From contig JAFGNZ010000304.1 of NCBI GenBank assembly GCA_016926755.1, forward strand, positions 1 through 51,625: DNA of 51,625 bases, written 5' to 3'. Every line of letters begins with the position of its first letter. Within the stretch, counting starts at the first letter, position 1. Position numbers and translations under genes: made by a program. Source of the stretch: Myxococcaceae bacterium. GTDB taxonomy: Bacteria > Myxococcota > Myxococcia > Myxococcales > Myxococcaceae. The notes below the pieces were generated by a model, which saw only the letters and a list, made by a program, of their open reading frames with translations, did no database searches and had not been told where the DNA came from. This document shows, piece by piece, positions 40,179-51,625 of this stretch.

Positions 40179-41459
40179 GTGAAGAAGGAGCACCACGTCA
40201 ACCTGTCCTGTTCGTTCTGCGGCAAGTCGCAGCGCGAGGTCCGCAAGCTCATCGCGGGCCCCACGGTCTACATCTGCGACGAGTGCATCAAGCTGTGTAA
40301 CGACATCATCGCGGACGAGAACGAGCGCGAGGAGGGCAAGCCGCAGGTCAGCCTGCCCACGCCCACGGAGATCAAGGCGTTCCTCGACGACTACGTGATC
40401 GGCCAGGACTTCGCCAAGAAGGTCCTCGCGGTGGCGGTGTACAACCACTACAAGCGCATCTACCAGAAGAAGGCGGCGGCGCGGCCTCGGCCCGGGGTGA
40501 AGTCCCAGGGCAGCGAGGACGTGGAGCTGAGCAAGAGCAACATCCTGCTCATCGGCCCCACGGGCAGCGGCAAGACGCTGCTGGCGCAGTCGCTGGCGCG
40601 CTTCCTCAACGTCCCGTTCACCATCGCGGACGCCACCAGCCTCACCGAGGCCGGCTACGTGGGCGAGGACGTGGAGAACATCATCCAGAACCTGCTCCAC
40701 AACGCCGACTACGACGTGGAGAAGGCCTCGCGGGGCATCGTCTACATCGACGAGATCGACAAGATCGCTCGCAAGGGCGACACGCCGAGCGCCACGCGGG
40801 ACGTGGGCGGGGAGGGCGTGCAGCAGGCGCTCTTGAAGATCATCGAGGGCACCCGGGCCAACGTCACTCCGCGCGGCGGGAAGAAGTACAACCAGCAGGA
40901 GTACGTCCAGGTCGACACGACGAACATCCTGTTCATCTGCGGCGGGGCGTTCCACGGCATCGACGGGATCATCAAGCGCCGGGTGGGCGAGAAGGGCCTG
41001 GGCTTCGGGGCGCGCATCACCCACCGGGAGGAGCGCAGCGTGGGTGAGCTGCTGGCCATGGCGGAGCCGGAGGATCTGATGAAGTTCGGGATGATCCCGG
41101 AGTTCATCGGGCGCCTGCCGGTGGTGGCCACGCTGAACGATCTGAAGGAGGACGATCTCGTCACGATCCTCACGCAGCCGAAGAACGCGCTGGTGAAGCA
41201 GTACCAGAAGCTCTTCGAGATCGAGAAGGTGAAGCTGAGCTTCACGAAGGAGGCGCTGCGGGCGATCGCGCGTGAGGCGATGCGTCGCAACTCGGGGGCG
41301 CGTGGCCTGCGCGCCATCCTCGAGGACGCGATGCTGGACATCATGTACGACGTGCCGTTCCGCGAGGGCGTGAAGGAGTGCAAGATCACGGAGACGGTGA
41401 TCACCAAGCACGAGCCGCCGCAGATCGTCCTGGAGAAGATGGAGAAGAAGACGGCCTGA
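40179..41459 (+). CDS. clpX: ATP-dependent Clp protease ATP-binding subunit ClpX
   Basis: 426 residues. ClpX unfolds tagged proteins and feeds them to ClpP. The N-terminal zinc domain has Cys11, Cys14, Cys33 and Cys36; Walker A is GPTGSGKT (126-133), Walker B YIDEID (189-194), pore loop GYVGED (159-164), with arginine finger and sensor regions downstream. GTG start with GGAGG 6 nt before. Here it is not next to clpP, tig or lon, in contrast to the usual tig-clpP-clpX-lon order. It converges with the alkyltransferase-like gene, separated by 27 bases containing a small gggcgc/gcgccc hairpin. Confidence 0.97.
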   Translation: MKKEHHVNLSCSFCGKSQREVRKLIAGPTVYICDECIKLCNDIIADENEREEGKPQVSLPTPTEIKAFLDDYVIGQDFAKKVLAVAVYNHYKRIYQKKAAARPRPGVKSQGSEDVELSKSNILLIGPTGSGKTLLAQSLARFLNVPFTIADATSLTEAGYVGEDVENIIQNLLHNADYDVEKASRGIVYIDEIDKIARKGDTPSATRDVGGEGVQQALLKIIEGTRANVTPRGGKKYNQQEYVQVDTTNILFICGGAFHGIDGIIKRRVGEKGLGFGARITHREERSVGELLAMAEPEDLMKFGMIPEFIGRLPVVATLNDLKEDDLVTILTQPKNALVKQYQKLFEIEKVKLSFTKEALRAIAREAMRRNSGARGLRAILEDAMLDIMYDVPFREGVKECKITETVITKHEPPQIVLEKMEKKTA

Positions 41460-41486
41460 GCGGGCGCCTCCGCGCGCCCAGGCGTC

Positions 41487-41828
41487 TCAGCGCTTCACCT
41501 TCACGCGGAACACCTCGTCGCGCTGCTCCACCTGCACGCCCTCCAGGCGAAGGCGGCGGGCCTGCTCGTGCGCCACCGTGGGCGCCAGCGTCCCGTCCGC
41601 GCGGACGACGCGCCACCAGGGCACCGAGCGGAGGGGGGGGAGCGATCTCAGCTCATGGCCCACGCCGCGCGCCGCGCCGGGGCGCCCCGCGTAGAGCGCC
41701 ACCTGGGAGTAGGAGCGCACCTCTCCTCGGGGGATCGCGCGCACCGCGCGCATCACCGCCTCGAAGAAGGGCAGGGGCGCGCCTCTCGGGGTGGAGCGGG
41801 CGCCGGGCTGCTTCTTTCGGAGGGCCAT
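41487..41828 (-). CDS. Alkyltransferase-like (MGMT-like) protein lacking the acceptor cysteine
   Basis: 113 residues of the MGMT DNA-binding domain: helix-turn-helix with YSQVALYAGRPGAARGVG (DNA-recognition Arg54) and the active-site position reading VPWWRVV, so the PCHR cysteine is replaced by Trp (PWWR, 70-73). Alkyltransferase-like proteins bind O6-alkylguanine without repairing it and mark the lesion for nucleotide excision repair; most carry PWHR. The Trp-Trp pair is a further variation. No other repair gene is adjacent. ATG start; ribosome binding site unclear. Confidence 0.88.
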   Translation of the reverse strand: MALRKKQPGARSTPRGAPLPFFEAVMRAVRAIPRGEVRSYSQVALYAGRPGAARGVGHELRSLPPLRSVPWWRVVRADGTLAPTVAHEQARRLRLEGVQVEQRDEVFRVKVKR

Positions 41829-41888
41829 GGCGGGGACTCTAGAGACACCCGGGTTGGCAATCCAAGAAGAGACGGGAGGGAGGGGCTG

Positions 41889-43412
<1,524 letters not shown>

Positions 43413-43975
43413 CGCGTGTGGACTCCCAGGGTAGGGCCAGAAGCGGGCGAACCAACGCTATTTCACCAGGAATGCGCCCGCGAGTAAGCATCCAGGTAGA
43501 GGGGTAGCCCCAGCAGGTTGGCTCCCCCCACGGGCAAGGCTTCCTCCGGATCAGTGGCAGCTGAAAGATCCGTGGCGACTATCTCGTCTGTGCTCGATTT
43601 CTTGTTATTCGGTTATTTCTGCTGTGTCGGGACGAATCCGGGAGGCGGACGGGGGCCCTTCGGAGATTCGGGGGAGTAGCACGTGTCGGCGCCTCGCGCC
43701 GGTGGGGGAGCCGCGCCAGCTCGGCGCCTGCTCGGGAGCGAGGCATCCAGCGAGAGGCGGAGGGCGTGAGGGTGCGCCGGGCCGCGTCGCGGGTGGCGGC
43801 GGGTTGGCGAGGAGGCGGGCGGGCACCCGGAGGGCGTGGCCACCAACAGAAGTGCAGGGAGGCCCCTGGACATCCGTCGCACTGGGGGGAAAGGTTCCTG
43901 TCTTTCACCGGGCGATGGCGGCGGCACGGCGGCGTGGCTACATACGCCAGGACTCGAGCACACAGGAGAGACGAC
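43413..43975. other. 563-base intergenic region between divergent hsp70-like and prkA genes
   Basis: No gene is supported. Open frames here on both strands lack coding bias and start sites. An A/T-rich patch (about 43575-43625, including TTGTTATTCGG) is the likeliest promoter zone. A small inverted repeat cggatc/gatccg (about 43535-43572) and ggcgcc-rich repeats are seen. A 13-base block, ggttggctccccc (43516-43528), also occurs before the APS kinase promoter (34867-34879). The prkA ribosome binding site AGGAG is at 43964-43968. Confidence 0.5.
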
Positions 43976-46225
43976 GTGGAAGCCAGGCGCTACCTGCAGG
44001 ACATCGGGAGTCAGGTGTCCGCGGACTTCATCAAGAACAGGTCCATCCTGTCCTTCGAGGAGTACGTCACCCTCTTCTTCAACGAGCCGCGCAGCCAGGC
44101 CCGCAACGCGGCCCAGTACCTGCACGACGTGATGGACCACTACGGCGCGGAGCAGGTGCCGCACCCCACGGGCACCCTCCGCCGCTTCAAGGTCTTCGAC
44201 GTGCCCTCCAGTGATCGGGACGGGCGGGTGGCCGGCCAGGAGGAGGTGCAGAACGCCATCTACCGGCTGCTGGGCAACTTCGTGCGCGCCGGCCGCATCA
44301 ACAAGCTCATCCTCCTGCACGGCCCCAACGGCAGCGCCAAGTCCACCCTCGTCAACGCGCTCAAGGCGGGCATGGAGGACTACTCGCGCCAGCCGCAGGG
44401 CGCGCTGTACCGGCTGGGCTGGATCTTCCCCTCGGAGAAGCTCATCAAGGGCTCCATCGGCTTCGGCGAGCGCGTGCCGGCCAGCACGGAGGAGACGAGC
44501 ACGTACGCGCACCTGGACGCGGAGGCCATCGACGTCCGGATGCCCTGCGAGCTCAATGATCACCCGCTCTTCGTCGTCCCGCCGCCCGAGCGCCGCAAGA
44601 TGCTGGAGTCGGCGCTGAAGAAGAAGGGCCTGGGCAACGGGGACGGGGAGACGGGGGACTTCATCCTCTCGGACTACCTCCGGGATGGGGAGATGTGCCA
44701 CAAGTGCCGGAGGATCTACACGGCGCTGCTGGCCTCGTACGGGGGCGACTACCTCAAGGTGCTGCGCCACGTGCAGATCGCGCGCTTCTACATCTCCCGG
44801 CGCTACCAGGTGGGCACGGTGACGGTGGAGCCGCAGATGAGCGTGGACGCCATCGCCCAGCAGATCACCGCGGACCGCACGCAGCTCAACCTGCCGGCCT
44901 CGCTGCACGGCGTGGTGCTCTTCGAGCCTCACGGCCCGCTGGTGCACGCCAACCGCGGGCTGATCGAGTACGCGGATCTGCTCAAGCGCCCGCTGGAGGC
45001 CTTCAAGTACCTGCTGGGCTTCAGCGAGACGGCGCAGGTGCCGCTGGAGCCCTTCGTGCTGCAGCTGGACGAGGTGCTGATCGCCTCGGCCAACGAGAAG
45101 CACCTGGGGGCCTTCAAGGAGCTGCCGGACTTCGCGTCCTTCAAGGGCCGCATCGAGCTGGTGCGGGTGCCCTACCTGCGCCGCTACAAGCTGGAGCAGG
45201 AGGTGTACGACGCGGAGATCACCTCCACGTCGGTGGGCAAGCACGTGGCGCCGCACGCCACGGAGGTGGCCGCCATGTGGGCGGTGCTCACGCGGCTGAA
45301 GAAGCCCATCCCGGACCGCTACACCGCGGACGCGAAGGAGCTGGTGGATCAGGTCACCCCGGTGGAGAAGATGCACCTCTACGAGGAGGGGCGGGCCCCG
45401 GCGCGGCTGAGTCTGGCCAACACCAAGGAGCTCAAGAAGCTGCGCGCGGAGCTGTATGAGGAGTCGGACGCGTACCCGAACTACGAGGGGCGCTCGGGCG
45501 CCAGCGCGCGAGAGATCAAGACGGCGCTCTTCAACGCGGCGCAGAGCCCCGACTACAAGTGCCTCCACGCGCTGGCGGTGCTCGAGGAGCTGGGGGCCAT
45601 CTGCCAGGACAAGAGCGTCTTCGAGTTCCTCCAGCAGGAGGTGGTGGACGGCTACCACGATCACGAGGAGTTCGTCCGCGCGGTGGAGGCTGAGTACCTG
45701 GAGAGGGTGGACTCGGAGGTGCGCGACTCGATGGGCCTGGTGTCCGAGGGCCAGTACCGCGAGCTGGTGGAGCGCTACATCCAGCACGTGAGCCACTGGG
45801 TGCGCGGGGAGAAGATGCGCAACCGCATCACCGGGGAGATGGAGCGCCCGGACGAGCAGCGCATGGCGGAGCTGGAGTCCATCGTGATGCCGAAGGGGGA
45901 GGACGCGGGGGAGTTCCGCCGCGGGCTGATCTCCAACATCGGCGCGCACCGGCTGGACAACCCGGACGCGGCGATGGACTACCCGCGCATCTTCCCGGAC
46001 ATGTTCAAGCGCCTGCGGGATCACTACTTCGAGGAGCGCAAGCGGGTGCTGCGCAAGAACAAGGAGAACGTCCTCAAGTACCTCTCCGAGGAGCGCGGCC
46101 AGCTCACCCCGCGCGAGCAGACGCAGGTGGAGAGCACGCTCAAGACGATGGCGGACAAGTACGGGTACTGCGAGCACTGCGCCAAGGACGCGATCCTGTT
46201 CCTGATGAAGAAGCGCTACGGCTGA
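43976..46225 (+). CDS. prkA: PrkA-family serine protein kinase (AAA-type)
   Basis: 749 residues, about 100 longer than YeaG/PrkA of model species. The N-terminal AAA domain has Walker A HGPNGSAKST near residues 116-125; the C-terminal part has the PrkA domain. PrkA-type proteins act in stress and sporulation responses (in Bacillus an ATPase/protease-like role is also argued). CHKC (about residue 241) and CEHC near the C-terminus are two Cys pairs that may bind zinc; the extra length lies around the first. GTG start with AGGAG at 7 nt; the long upstream frame is not coding. Partners YcgB and YeaH, often adjacent, are not in the window. Confidence 0.88.
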   Translation: MEARRYLQDIGSQVSADFIKNRSILSFEEYVTLFFNEPRSQARNAAQYLHDVMDHYGAEQVPHPTGTLRRFKVFDVPSSDRDGRVAGQEEVQNAIYRLLGNFVRAGRINKLILLHGPNGSAKSTLVNALKAGMEDYSRQPQGALYRLGWIFPSEKLIKGSIGFGERVPASTEETSTYAHLDAEAIDVRMPCELNDHPLFVVPPPERRKMLESALKKKGLGNGDGETGDFILSDYLRDGEMCHKCRRIYTALLASYGGDYLKVLRHVQIARFYISRRYQVGTVTVEPQMSVDAIAQQITADRTQLNLPASLHGVVLFEPHGPLVHANRGLIEYADLLKRPLEAFKYLLGFSETAQVPLEPFVLQLDEVLIASANEKHLGAFKELPDFASFKGRIELVRVPYLRRYKLEQEVYDAEITSTSVGKHVAPHATEVAAMWAVLTRLKKPIPDRYTADAKELVDQVTPVEKMHLYEEGRAPARLSLANTKELKKLRAELYEESDAYPNYEGRSGASAREIKTALFNAAQSPDYKCLHALAVLEELGAICQDKSVFEFLQQEVVDGYHDHEEFVRAVEAEYLERVDSEVRDSMGLVSEGQYRELVERYIQHVSHWVRGEKMRNRITGEMERPDEQRMAELESIVMPKGEDAGEFRRGLISNIGAHRLDNPDAAMDYPRIFPDMFKRLRDHYFEERKRVLRKNKENVLKYLSEERGQLTPREQTQVESTLKTMADKYGYCEHCAKDAILFLMKKRYG

Positions 46226-46341
46226 GAGCAGGCGGGCAGGGGAGGGCTGGCTGGTCGCCGTGCTTTCGCATCACAACGTGGCGCGGGAAGATCCGTCCTT
46301 CGTGGCTGTACGCAGCTCTGTCCCCCTCTTCCGGAGCGTTG

Positions 46342-47214
46342 ATGAACCGGCTTCTCCTCGGGGCCTCGGCCCTGTCCACCCTGCTGTCCTGCGCCAGCGC
46401 TGCTCCGTCGCCGTCCCCGGCCGCCGTGTCCGAGGCGCCGCGCCTCGCGCCGCCCGTGGAGCAGGTGGTGGCCGTGGCCGCGGAGAGGCCCACCCGCAAG
46501 CAACTGGTGAGGCGGATCCTCCCGCACAACGTGCGCGTGCTGGTGGTCGAGGGTGACACGTCCCGCCGCACGGCCTCGGGCGTGGTGATCGGCGCCGAGC
46601 GCACGGCCCAGGGCGTGGCGAGCTACGTCATCACGAACGCGCACGCGGTGTACATGGAGGACCTGAAGGATCCGCGGATGATCATCACCCAGGAGCGTCA
46701 GGCCGAGGTGGTGCAGTTCCCGGTGGAGCTGGTAGCCACGGGCAAGGTGCCGGAGATGGATCTGGCGCTGCTGCGCGTGCCGGGGGTGGAGCTGTCCCCG
46801 GCGGAGCTGGCGCAGGACGGCGAGCTGGAGCTGGGCGAGGACGTGGTGGTGGCGGCGTGCCCGTTCGGCAAGTCGCTGTCGCTGTCGGGCGGCATGCTGT
46901 CCCAGGTGGAGTGGGACGGGGAGCGCAAGCTGCCGAAGATGGTGAAGACGGACGCGCCGATCGGCTATGGGGCCTCGGGTGGCGGCATCTTCAGCCTGGA
47001 GACGGGCAAGCTGCTGGCGATCGTCGAGGGCTACCGCACGGCGAAGGTGGGCTTCGCGGTGGCGGACAGGGACTACAGCTTCGACGTGCCGATGCCGGGT
47101 GAGACGTTCGCCGCGCCGACCTCGAAGGTGCGCAGGTTCCTCGAGTCCAAGGGCTTCAGCCGGCTGCTCGAGCGCAGCCCCGAGGGGGGCTCCGGGCAGA
47201 CGGCCCAGCGGTAG
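46342..47214 (+). CDS. Lipoprotein trypsin-like serine peptidase
   Basis: 290 residues: lipobox STLLSC (Cys17) then a linker and a trypsin-like domain. The catalytic triad is His in TNAHAV (about 101), Asp in EMDLALLRV (about 139) and Ser in GYGASGGGIF (about 212). This is the degradative fold of DegP/HtrA-like relatives without a PDZ domain. ATG 46342 has GGAG 5 nt before; a TTG one codon upstream is alternative. It may process or protect envelope proteins; next gene msrA repairs envelope methionines, so an envelope-stress link is inference. Confidence 0.82.
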   Translation: MNRLLLGASALSTLLSCASAAPSPSPAAVSEAPRLAPPVEQVVAVAAERPTRKQLVRRILPHNVRVLVVEGDTSRRTASGVVIGAERTAQGVASYVITNAHAVYMEDLKDPRMIITQERQAEVVQFPVELVATGKVPEMDLALLRVPGVELSPAELAQDGELELGEDVVVAACPFGKSLSLSGGMLSQVEWDGERKLPKMVKTDAPIGYGASGGGIFSLETGKLLAIVEGYRTAKVGFAVADRDYSFDVPMPGETFAAPTSKVRRFLESKGFSRLLERSPEGGSGQTAQR

Positions 47215-47259
47215 TAGGTGGGCTCGTAACCGGATCGGGGCTGGTGCGTATGAACGGGT

Positions 47260-47940
47260 ATGATCCCGCGCTCCACACGCCTCGTCCTGCTCGCTGTCGC
47301 CGCTACGCTGCTGGGAATCGGTGCCGCCGCCTCCGGGACGGCTCCCGCTGAGTCCCCGAAGAAGGAGGCGGCCCCCACGCCTCCCCAGAAGGCAGGGGAG
47401 CCGAAGCTCGCCACCGCCACCTTCGCGGGCGGCTGCTTCTGGTGCATGGAGCCCCCCTTCGACAAGCTGCCGGGCGTGGTCTCCACGACGTCGGGCTACA
47501 CCGGGGGGACGAAGGCCAACCCCACCTACGAGGAGGTCTCCGAGGGGGGGACGGGCCACGCCGAGGCCGTCCAGATCGTCTATGACCCGAGCAAGGTGAG
47601 CTACGCCCAGCTGCTCGAGATCTTCTGGCGCAACGTGGATCCGCTCACGCCCAACGCGCAGTTCTGCGACAAGGGCAGCCAGTACCGCTCCGCCATCTTC
47701 TTCCAGGATGCGGAGCAGCAGCGGCTCGCCGAGGAGTCCAAGCGGAAGCTCGAGGCCAGCGGCCGCTTCAAGCAGCCGATCGTGACCGAGCTCGTCTCCG
47801 CCTCCGCCTTCTACCCGGCCGAGGAGTACCACCAGGACTACTACCAGAAGAATCCGCTGCGCTACCGCTACTACCGCTTCGGCTGTGGCCGCGACGCTCG
47901 CCTGAAGGAGGTCTGGGGCGAGGAGGCGCCGAAGAAGTAG
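47260..47940 (+). CDS. msrA: Exported peptide methionine-(S)-S-oxide reductase MsrA
   Basis: 226 residues; reduces S-methionine sulfoxide in proteins. GGCFWCME (57-64) has catalytic Cys59, followed by Cys62 and a late Cys in FGCGRD that can resolve the sulfenate; GYTGGT, NPTYEEV and GHAEAV are typical. An N-terminal signal peptide (LVLLAVAATLLGIGAAA) and a linker place it in the periplasm or outer surface, unlike the usual cytosolic MsrA. It follows the envelope peptidase by 45 bases and is probably co-transcribed. ATG start. Confidence 0.93.
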   Translation: MIPRSTRLVLLAVAATLLGIGAAASGTAPAESPKKEAAPTPPQKAGEPKLATATFAGGCFWCMEPPFDKLPGVVSTTSGYTGGTKANPTYEEVSEGGTGHAEAVQIVYDPSKVSYAQLLEIFWRNVDPLTPNAQFCDKGSQYRSAIFFQDAEQQRLAEESKRKLEASGRFKQPIVTELVSASAFYPAEEYHQDYYQKNPLRYRYYRFGCGRDARLKEVWGEEAPKK

Positions 47941-48023
47941 GCCCTCCGCTGAATCCAGGCGAGCAGGCGTTCACCCCGCTGGCTCCAGACGCCGGCCCCT
48001 GAGCCTCTACGGCATCGCGTGCA

Positions 48024-48052
48024 AGGCGCCAGCGCTGCGCTGGCTGGCGCCT
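48024..48052. terminator. Bidirectional terminator between msrA and the NTF2-like gene
   Basis: aggcgccagc (48024-48033) pairs perfectly with gctggcgcct (48043-48052) around a 9-base loop, midway between the convergent stops at 47940 and 48072. No T-tract follows. Confidence 0.6.
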
Positions 48053-48071
48053 CGAGTCCGCACGGCTCGGG

Positions 48072-48680
48072 CTACTTCTTGCCCTCGACAGGCTTCTGCC
48101 CGCTGCCGCCGGTCGCCGGCGGGGGCATGCCGCCCCAGCCCGCCTCGGCCATCGCCTTCCACTTCCACTGGCCGTCGCGCTTCACGAGCATGGCAGCGTT
48201 GCGGCCGGTGACCTTCTGCTTGCCCATCGTCATCGTGAAGTCGTCGGTCACGGCCGCCAGCGAGTCCGAGAGCATGACGATCGTCGGCTTGTGGGTCACC
48301 TTCATGTCCTTCGGCATGTTCTCGTAGAAGGGCTTCATCATCGCGGTGTACTCCTCGCGGCTGTACTCCTTCGCCTCGGGCACGCCCTTCAGGTCGTCGG
48401 TCAGCATGTAGACCGGGAAGTCGACGGACGCGACCATCCCCTCCAGGTCTCCCTTCTGCCCGAGCGCCTCCTGCTGCTTGATGAAGGCCATGATCTCCTT
48501 CTTCGTCTGCTTCTCGTTGGTGGGCTTGCGCGCCATCGGGCCCATCTTCGTCATGTCCATCGCTCCGCCCTGTGCAGGCGCGGCGGCGGTGGTGTCCTTC
48601 TGGCCCTGAGCCTTGTCCTGCGCCCAGGCGGAACCGGCAAACGCAACGGCAGCTACGCACACCAGAATCGTACGCTTCAT
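48072..48680 (-). CDS. Secreted SnoaL/NTF2-like protein of unknown function
   Basis: 202 residues with a Sec signal peptide (LVCVAAVAFAGSAWA, cleavage near 20). After a Gln/Ala/Met-rich linker, residues 60-170 have the alpha+beta cone pattern of NTF2/SnoaL domains (IMAFIKQQEAL, MVASVDFPVYM, YSREEYTAMMKPFYENM, DDFTMTMGKQKVTG). The tail is Gly/Pro-rich. Strong ribosome binding site (GAGGAGGGG) before the ATG. It is convergent with msrA. Small-molecule binding is likely; nothing more can be said. Confidence 0.72.
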   Translation of the reverse strand: MKRTILVCVAAVAFAGSAWAQDKAQGQKDTTAAAPAQGGAMDMTKMGPMARKPTNEKQTKKEIMAFIKQQEALGQKGDLEGMVASVDFPVYMLTDDLKGVPEAKEYSREEYTAMMKPFYENMPKDMKVTHKPTIVMLSDSLAAVTDDFTMTMGKQKVTGRNAAMLVKRDGQWKWKAMAEAGWGGMPPPATGGSGQKPVEGKK

Positions 48681-48925
48681 GGAATGACCCCTCCTCGGTA
48701 ATGGTCAGCGGTCGCGTATGGCAGCGCGCCTCCAGGCCGTCAATTGGCTGGGTCTGCCTGTGGACAGTTCCTGGGCGCGAGCCCACCACATCTGTAATCG
48801 AATCAACTCCACCCGCGCGCTGCGCGCAGCCGCGCGCGCGCCTGGCCGCGCCGCCGGATGGCCATTGGAATCCACGCCCCGCCGCGCTACACCCGCGGGC
48901 GTTCCGATTTCAGGGAGGGCGTGTC
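48681..48925. promoter_or_regulatory. Divergent intergenic region, NTF2-like gene and dCMP deaminase gene
   Basis: 245 bases without a supported gene, holding promoters of both genes. A GCGCG-rich stretch (about 48818-48850, gcgcgctgcgcgc) can fold. The right side contains GGGAGGG (48913-48919), the ribosome binding site of the deaminase. No convincing -35/-10 pair was found. Confidence 0.4.
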
Positions 48926-49378
<453 letters not shown>

Positions 49379-49588
49379 GGCCCCCGCGCTCCGTTCAGCC
49401 GTAGACACCTGCGGGCCGCGCGCGTCCTCGCCGCCGGCGGCAACGTCTTCCTCCAGACAGTTCTCCTGGGGTCCAAGCAGGCGGACTCACGGAGGGAGCG
49501 GCCGACTTCGGCAAGAATTACCGGCCCGGGGGTTGCCGTTTGCCAGAGCACTCCCTAAATCCTCGCTTCGGTAGGGCGGGCTCGGCTG

Positions 49589-50293
49589 ATGGTGGAAAAT
49601 CCTTGGGAGTTCTCGGTGGTTATATCCACGGCTGTGAGCAGTATGCCTGCTGTCCACGAGGGGGCGGATCCGGTGGTCGGAGCAGCGCGCTACAGCGCGG
49701 TCCCCACCCTCATGGACAGCCTCCTTCACGATGTGCGCAATCCGCTGAACGCGCTCTCGATCAACCTCGAGGTCCTCTGCGAGAAGCTGAAGGGCGAGGC
49801 GGGGCAGGTGCCTGCCTCGCAGGAGAAGAACATCAAGGCCATGCGCGATCAGATCCAGCGCGTGGACGGGATCCTGCGCCAGTTCGCGGACTTCATCGTC
49901 ATGCGAGGCGGCGCCGCCGGCGAGGCGGGGCTGTCCGAGGTGGCCAGGCGCTCGCTGGACGTGCTCGCTCACGAGAGCCGGCGGCGGCGGATCAAGTTCC
50001 AGACCACGATCGAGCCTGACGTCCGGGTGAAGCTCCAGGACACCAGCGAGCTGAGCTTCTTCATCGTCCAGGCGCTGCTGCGCGCCTTCGGGCGCTCGGA
50101 GGCCGGGGCCGAGGTGGGCGTCTGCGTTCACACCGAGGGCACGCACGCCGTGCTCGAGGTGACCGACGCCGCGGGCAGCGCGCCCGAGCAGGCTCCGGAC
50201 ATCCTGGCCGCCCTCGGGCTGCGCTGTGCGCAGCTGGGCGTCGAGCTCCAGATCCGGGCGGGCGTCTGCCGCTTCATCTTCGCGCGCGCCTGA
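49589..50293 (+). CDS. Histidine-kinase-like protein with intact H-box and degenerate ATPase domain
   Basis: 234 residues. A HisKA dimerisation helix with His47 in LLHDVRNPLNAL is followed by a HATPase-like domain in which the N-box asparagine is absent (FFIVQALLRAFG where kinases have an Asn), and the G1 (DxGxG) and G2 motifs are not seen. It may therefore not bind ATP and instead act as a phosphotransfer or regulatory protein for the adjacent NtrC-type regulator. No sensor or TM segment. Start ATG 49589 or a later ATG (49645 region); no ribosome binding site decides. Followed by the regulator after about 70 bases. Confidence 0.65.
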   Translation: MVENPWEFSVVISTAVSSMPAVHEGADPVVGAARYSAVPTLMDSLLHDVRNPLNALSINLEVLCEKLKGEAGQVPASQEKNIKAMRDQIQRVDGILRQFADFIVMRGGAAGEAGLSEVARRSLDVLAHESRRRRIKFQTTIEPDVRVKLQDTSELSFFIVQALLRAFGRSEAGAEVGVCVHTEGTHAVLEVTDAAGSAPEQAPDILAALGLRCAQLGVELQIRAGVCRFIFARA

Positions 50294-50366
50294 GTCGGTC
50301 CGCCGGCGCCGCGCTTCAGCGGTCCTTCTTTCTCTACTTCGAGCCAACATGGTGGAGGTCTTCATC

Positions 50367-51625
<1,259 letters not shown>

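Noticed and set aside
43613-46177. 854-codon open frame on the - strand
   Set aside because: It mirrors prkA and is rich in His/Leu/Val/Arg as expected from reversed GC-rich codons.

Overview
This is about 51.6 kb of very GC-rich chromosomal DNA (strong G/C bias at third codon positions, many GTG and TTG starts). It most resembles a myxobacterium (Myxococcota, probably suborder Cystobacterineae). The clues are dense regulators (an FHA-sigma54 activator, a beta-propeller hybrid kinase, a DesK/NarL pair, a histidine-kinase-like protein beside an NtrC-type activator), a DUF4476 protein, a GYF/AgmX-PglI C-terminal protein, an extra lidless Hsp70, and many lipoproteins of unknown role. No rRNA, tRNA, CRISPR array, complete insertion sequence or phage module was seen. 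The assignment is inference from gene content, not from a marker gene.

Layout. 1-976: end of an unidentified reading frame that runs through degenerate repeats. 977-7376: RhlE-type RNA helicase, a TIM-barrel-like unknown divergent from zwf, then a multicopper oxidase. 7382-13464: SWIM/SNF2 helicase divergent from metG, which is preceded by and overlaps a small ORF with a strong ribosome binding site; then a membrane protein convergent with metG. 13668-15691: translationally coupled LigD-type polymerase and DNA ligase (split NHEJ module, no Ku here). 15701-20906: DUF4476 protein, an aberrant EF-G-like GTPase, a methyltransferase and an FHA-sigma54 activator. 21018-25261: small zinc-ribbon-like protein, then secreted protein, lipoprotein phosphodiesterase and Baeyer-Villiger-like monooxygenase in series. 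25349-32376: propeller hybrid kinase, small membrane protein, NarL/DesK two-component pair, lipoprotein.

32509-36703 is sulfur-centred. A five-gene operon encodes an E1-like enzyme, a TusA-like protein, a MoaD/ThiS carrier ending in GG, a second E1-like protein without catalytic residues, and a JAMM peptidase. An APS kinase with its own strong promoter and terminator follows, then LarE. The two E1-like proteins look complementary: the first has the catalytic core but no N-terminal arginine-finger segment, and the second has the finger and zinc ligands but no nucleotide site or catalytic Cys. This is the most interesting arrangement in the window.

36711-41828: small outer-membrane-like protein, a 54-residue ribbon-helix-helix protein (TTG start), truA, a GYF/AgmX protein, an unknown, clpX and an alkyltransferase-like protein. 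41889-46225: lidless Hsp70 and a PrkA-type kinase, divergent across 563 bp. 46342-51625: secreted protease, exported MsrA, NTF2-like secreted protein, dCMP deaminase, and a histidine-kinase-like/NtrC pair cut by the right edge.
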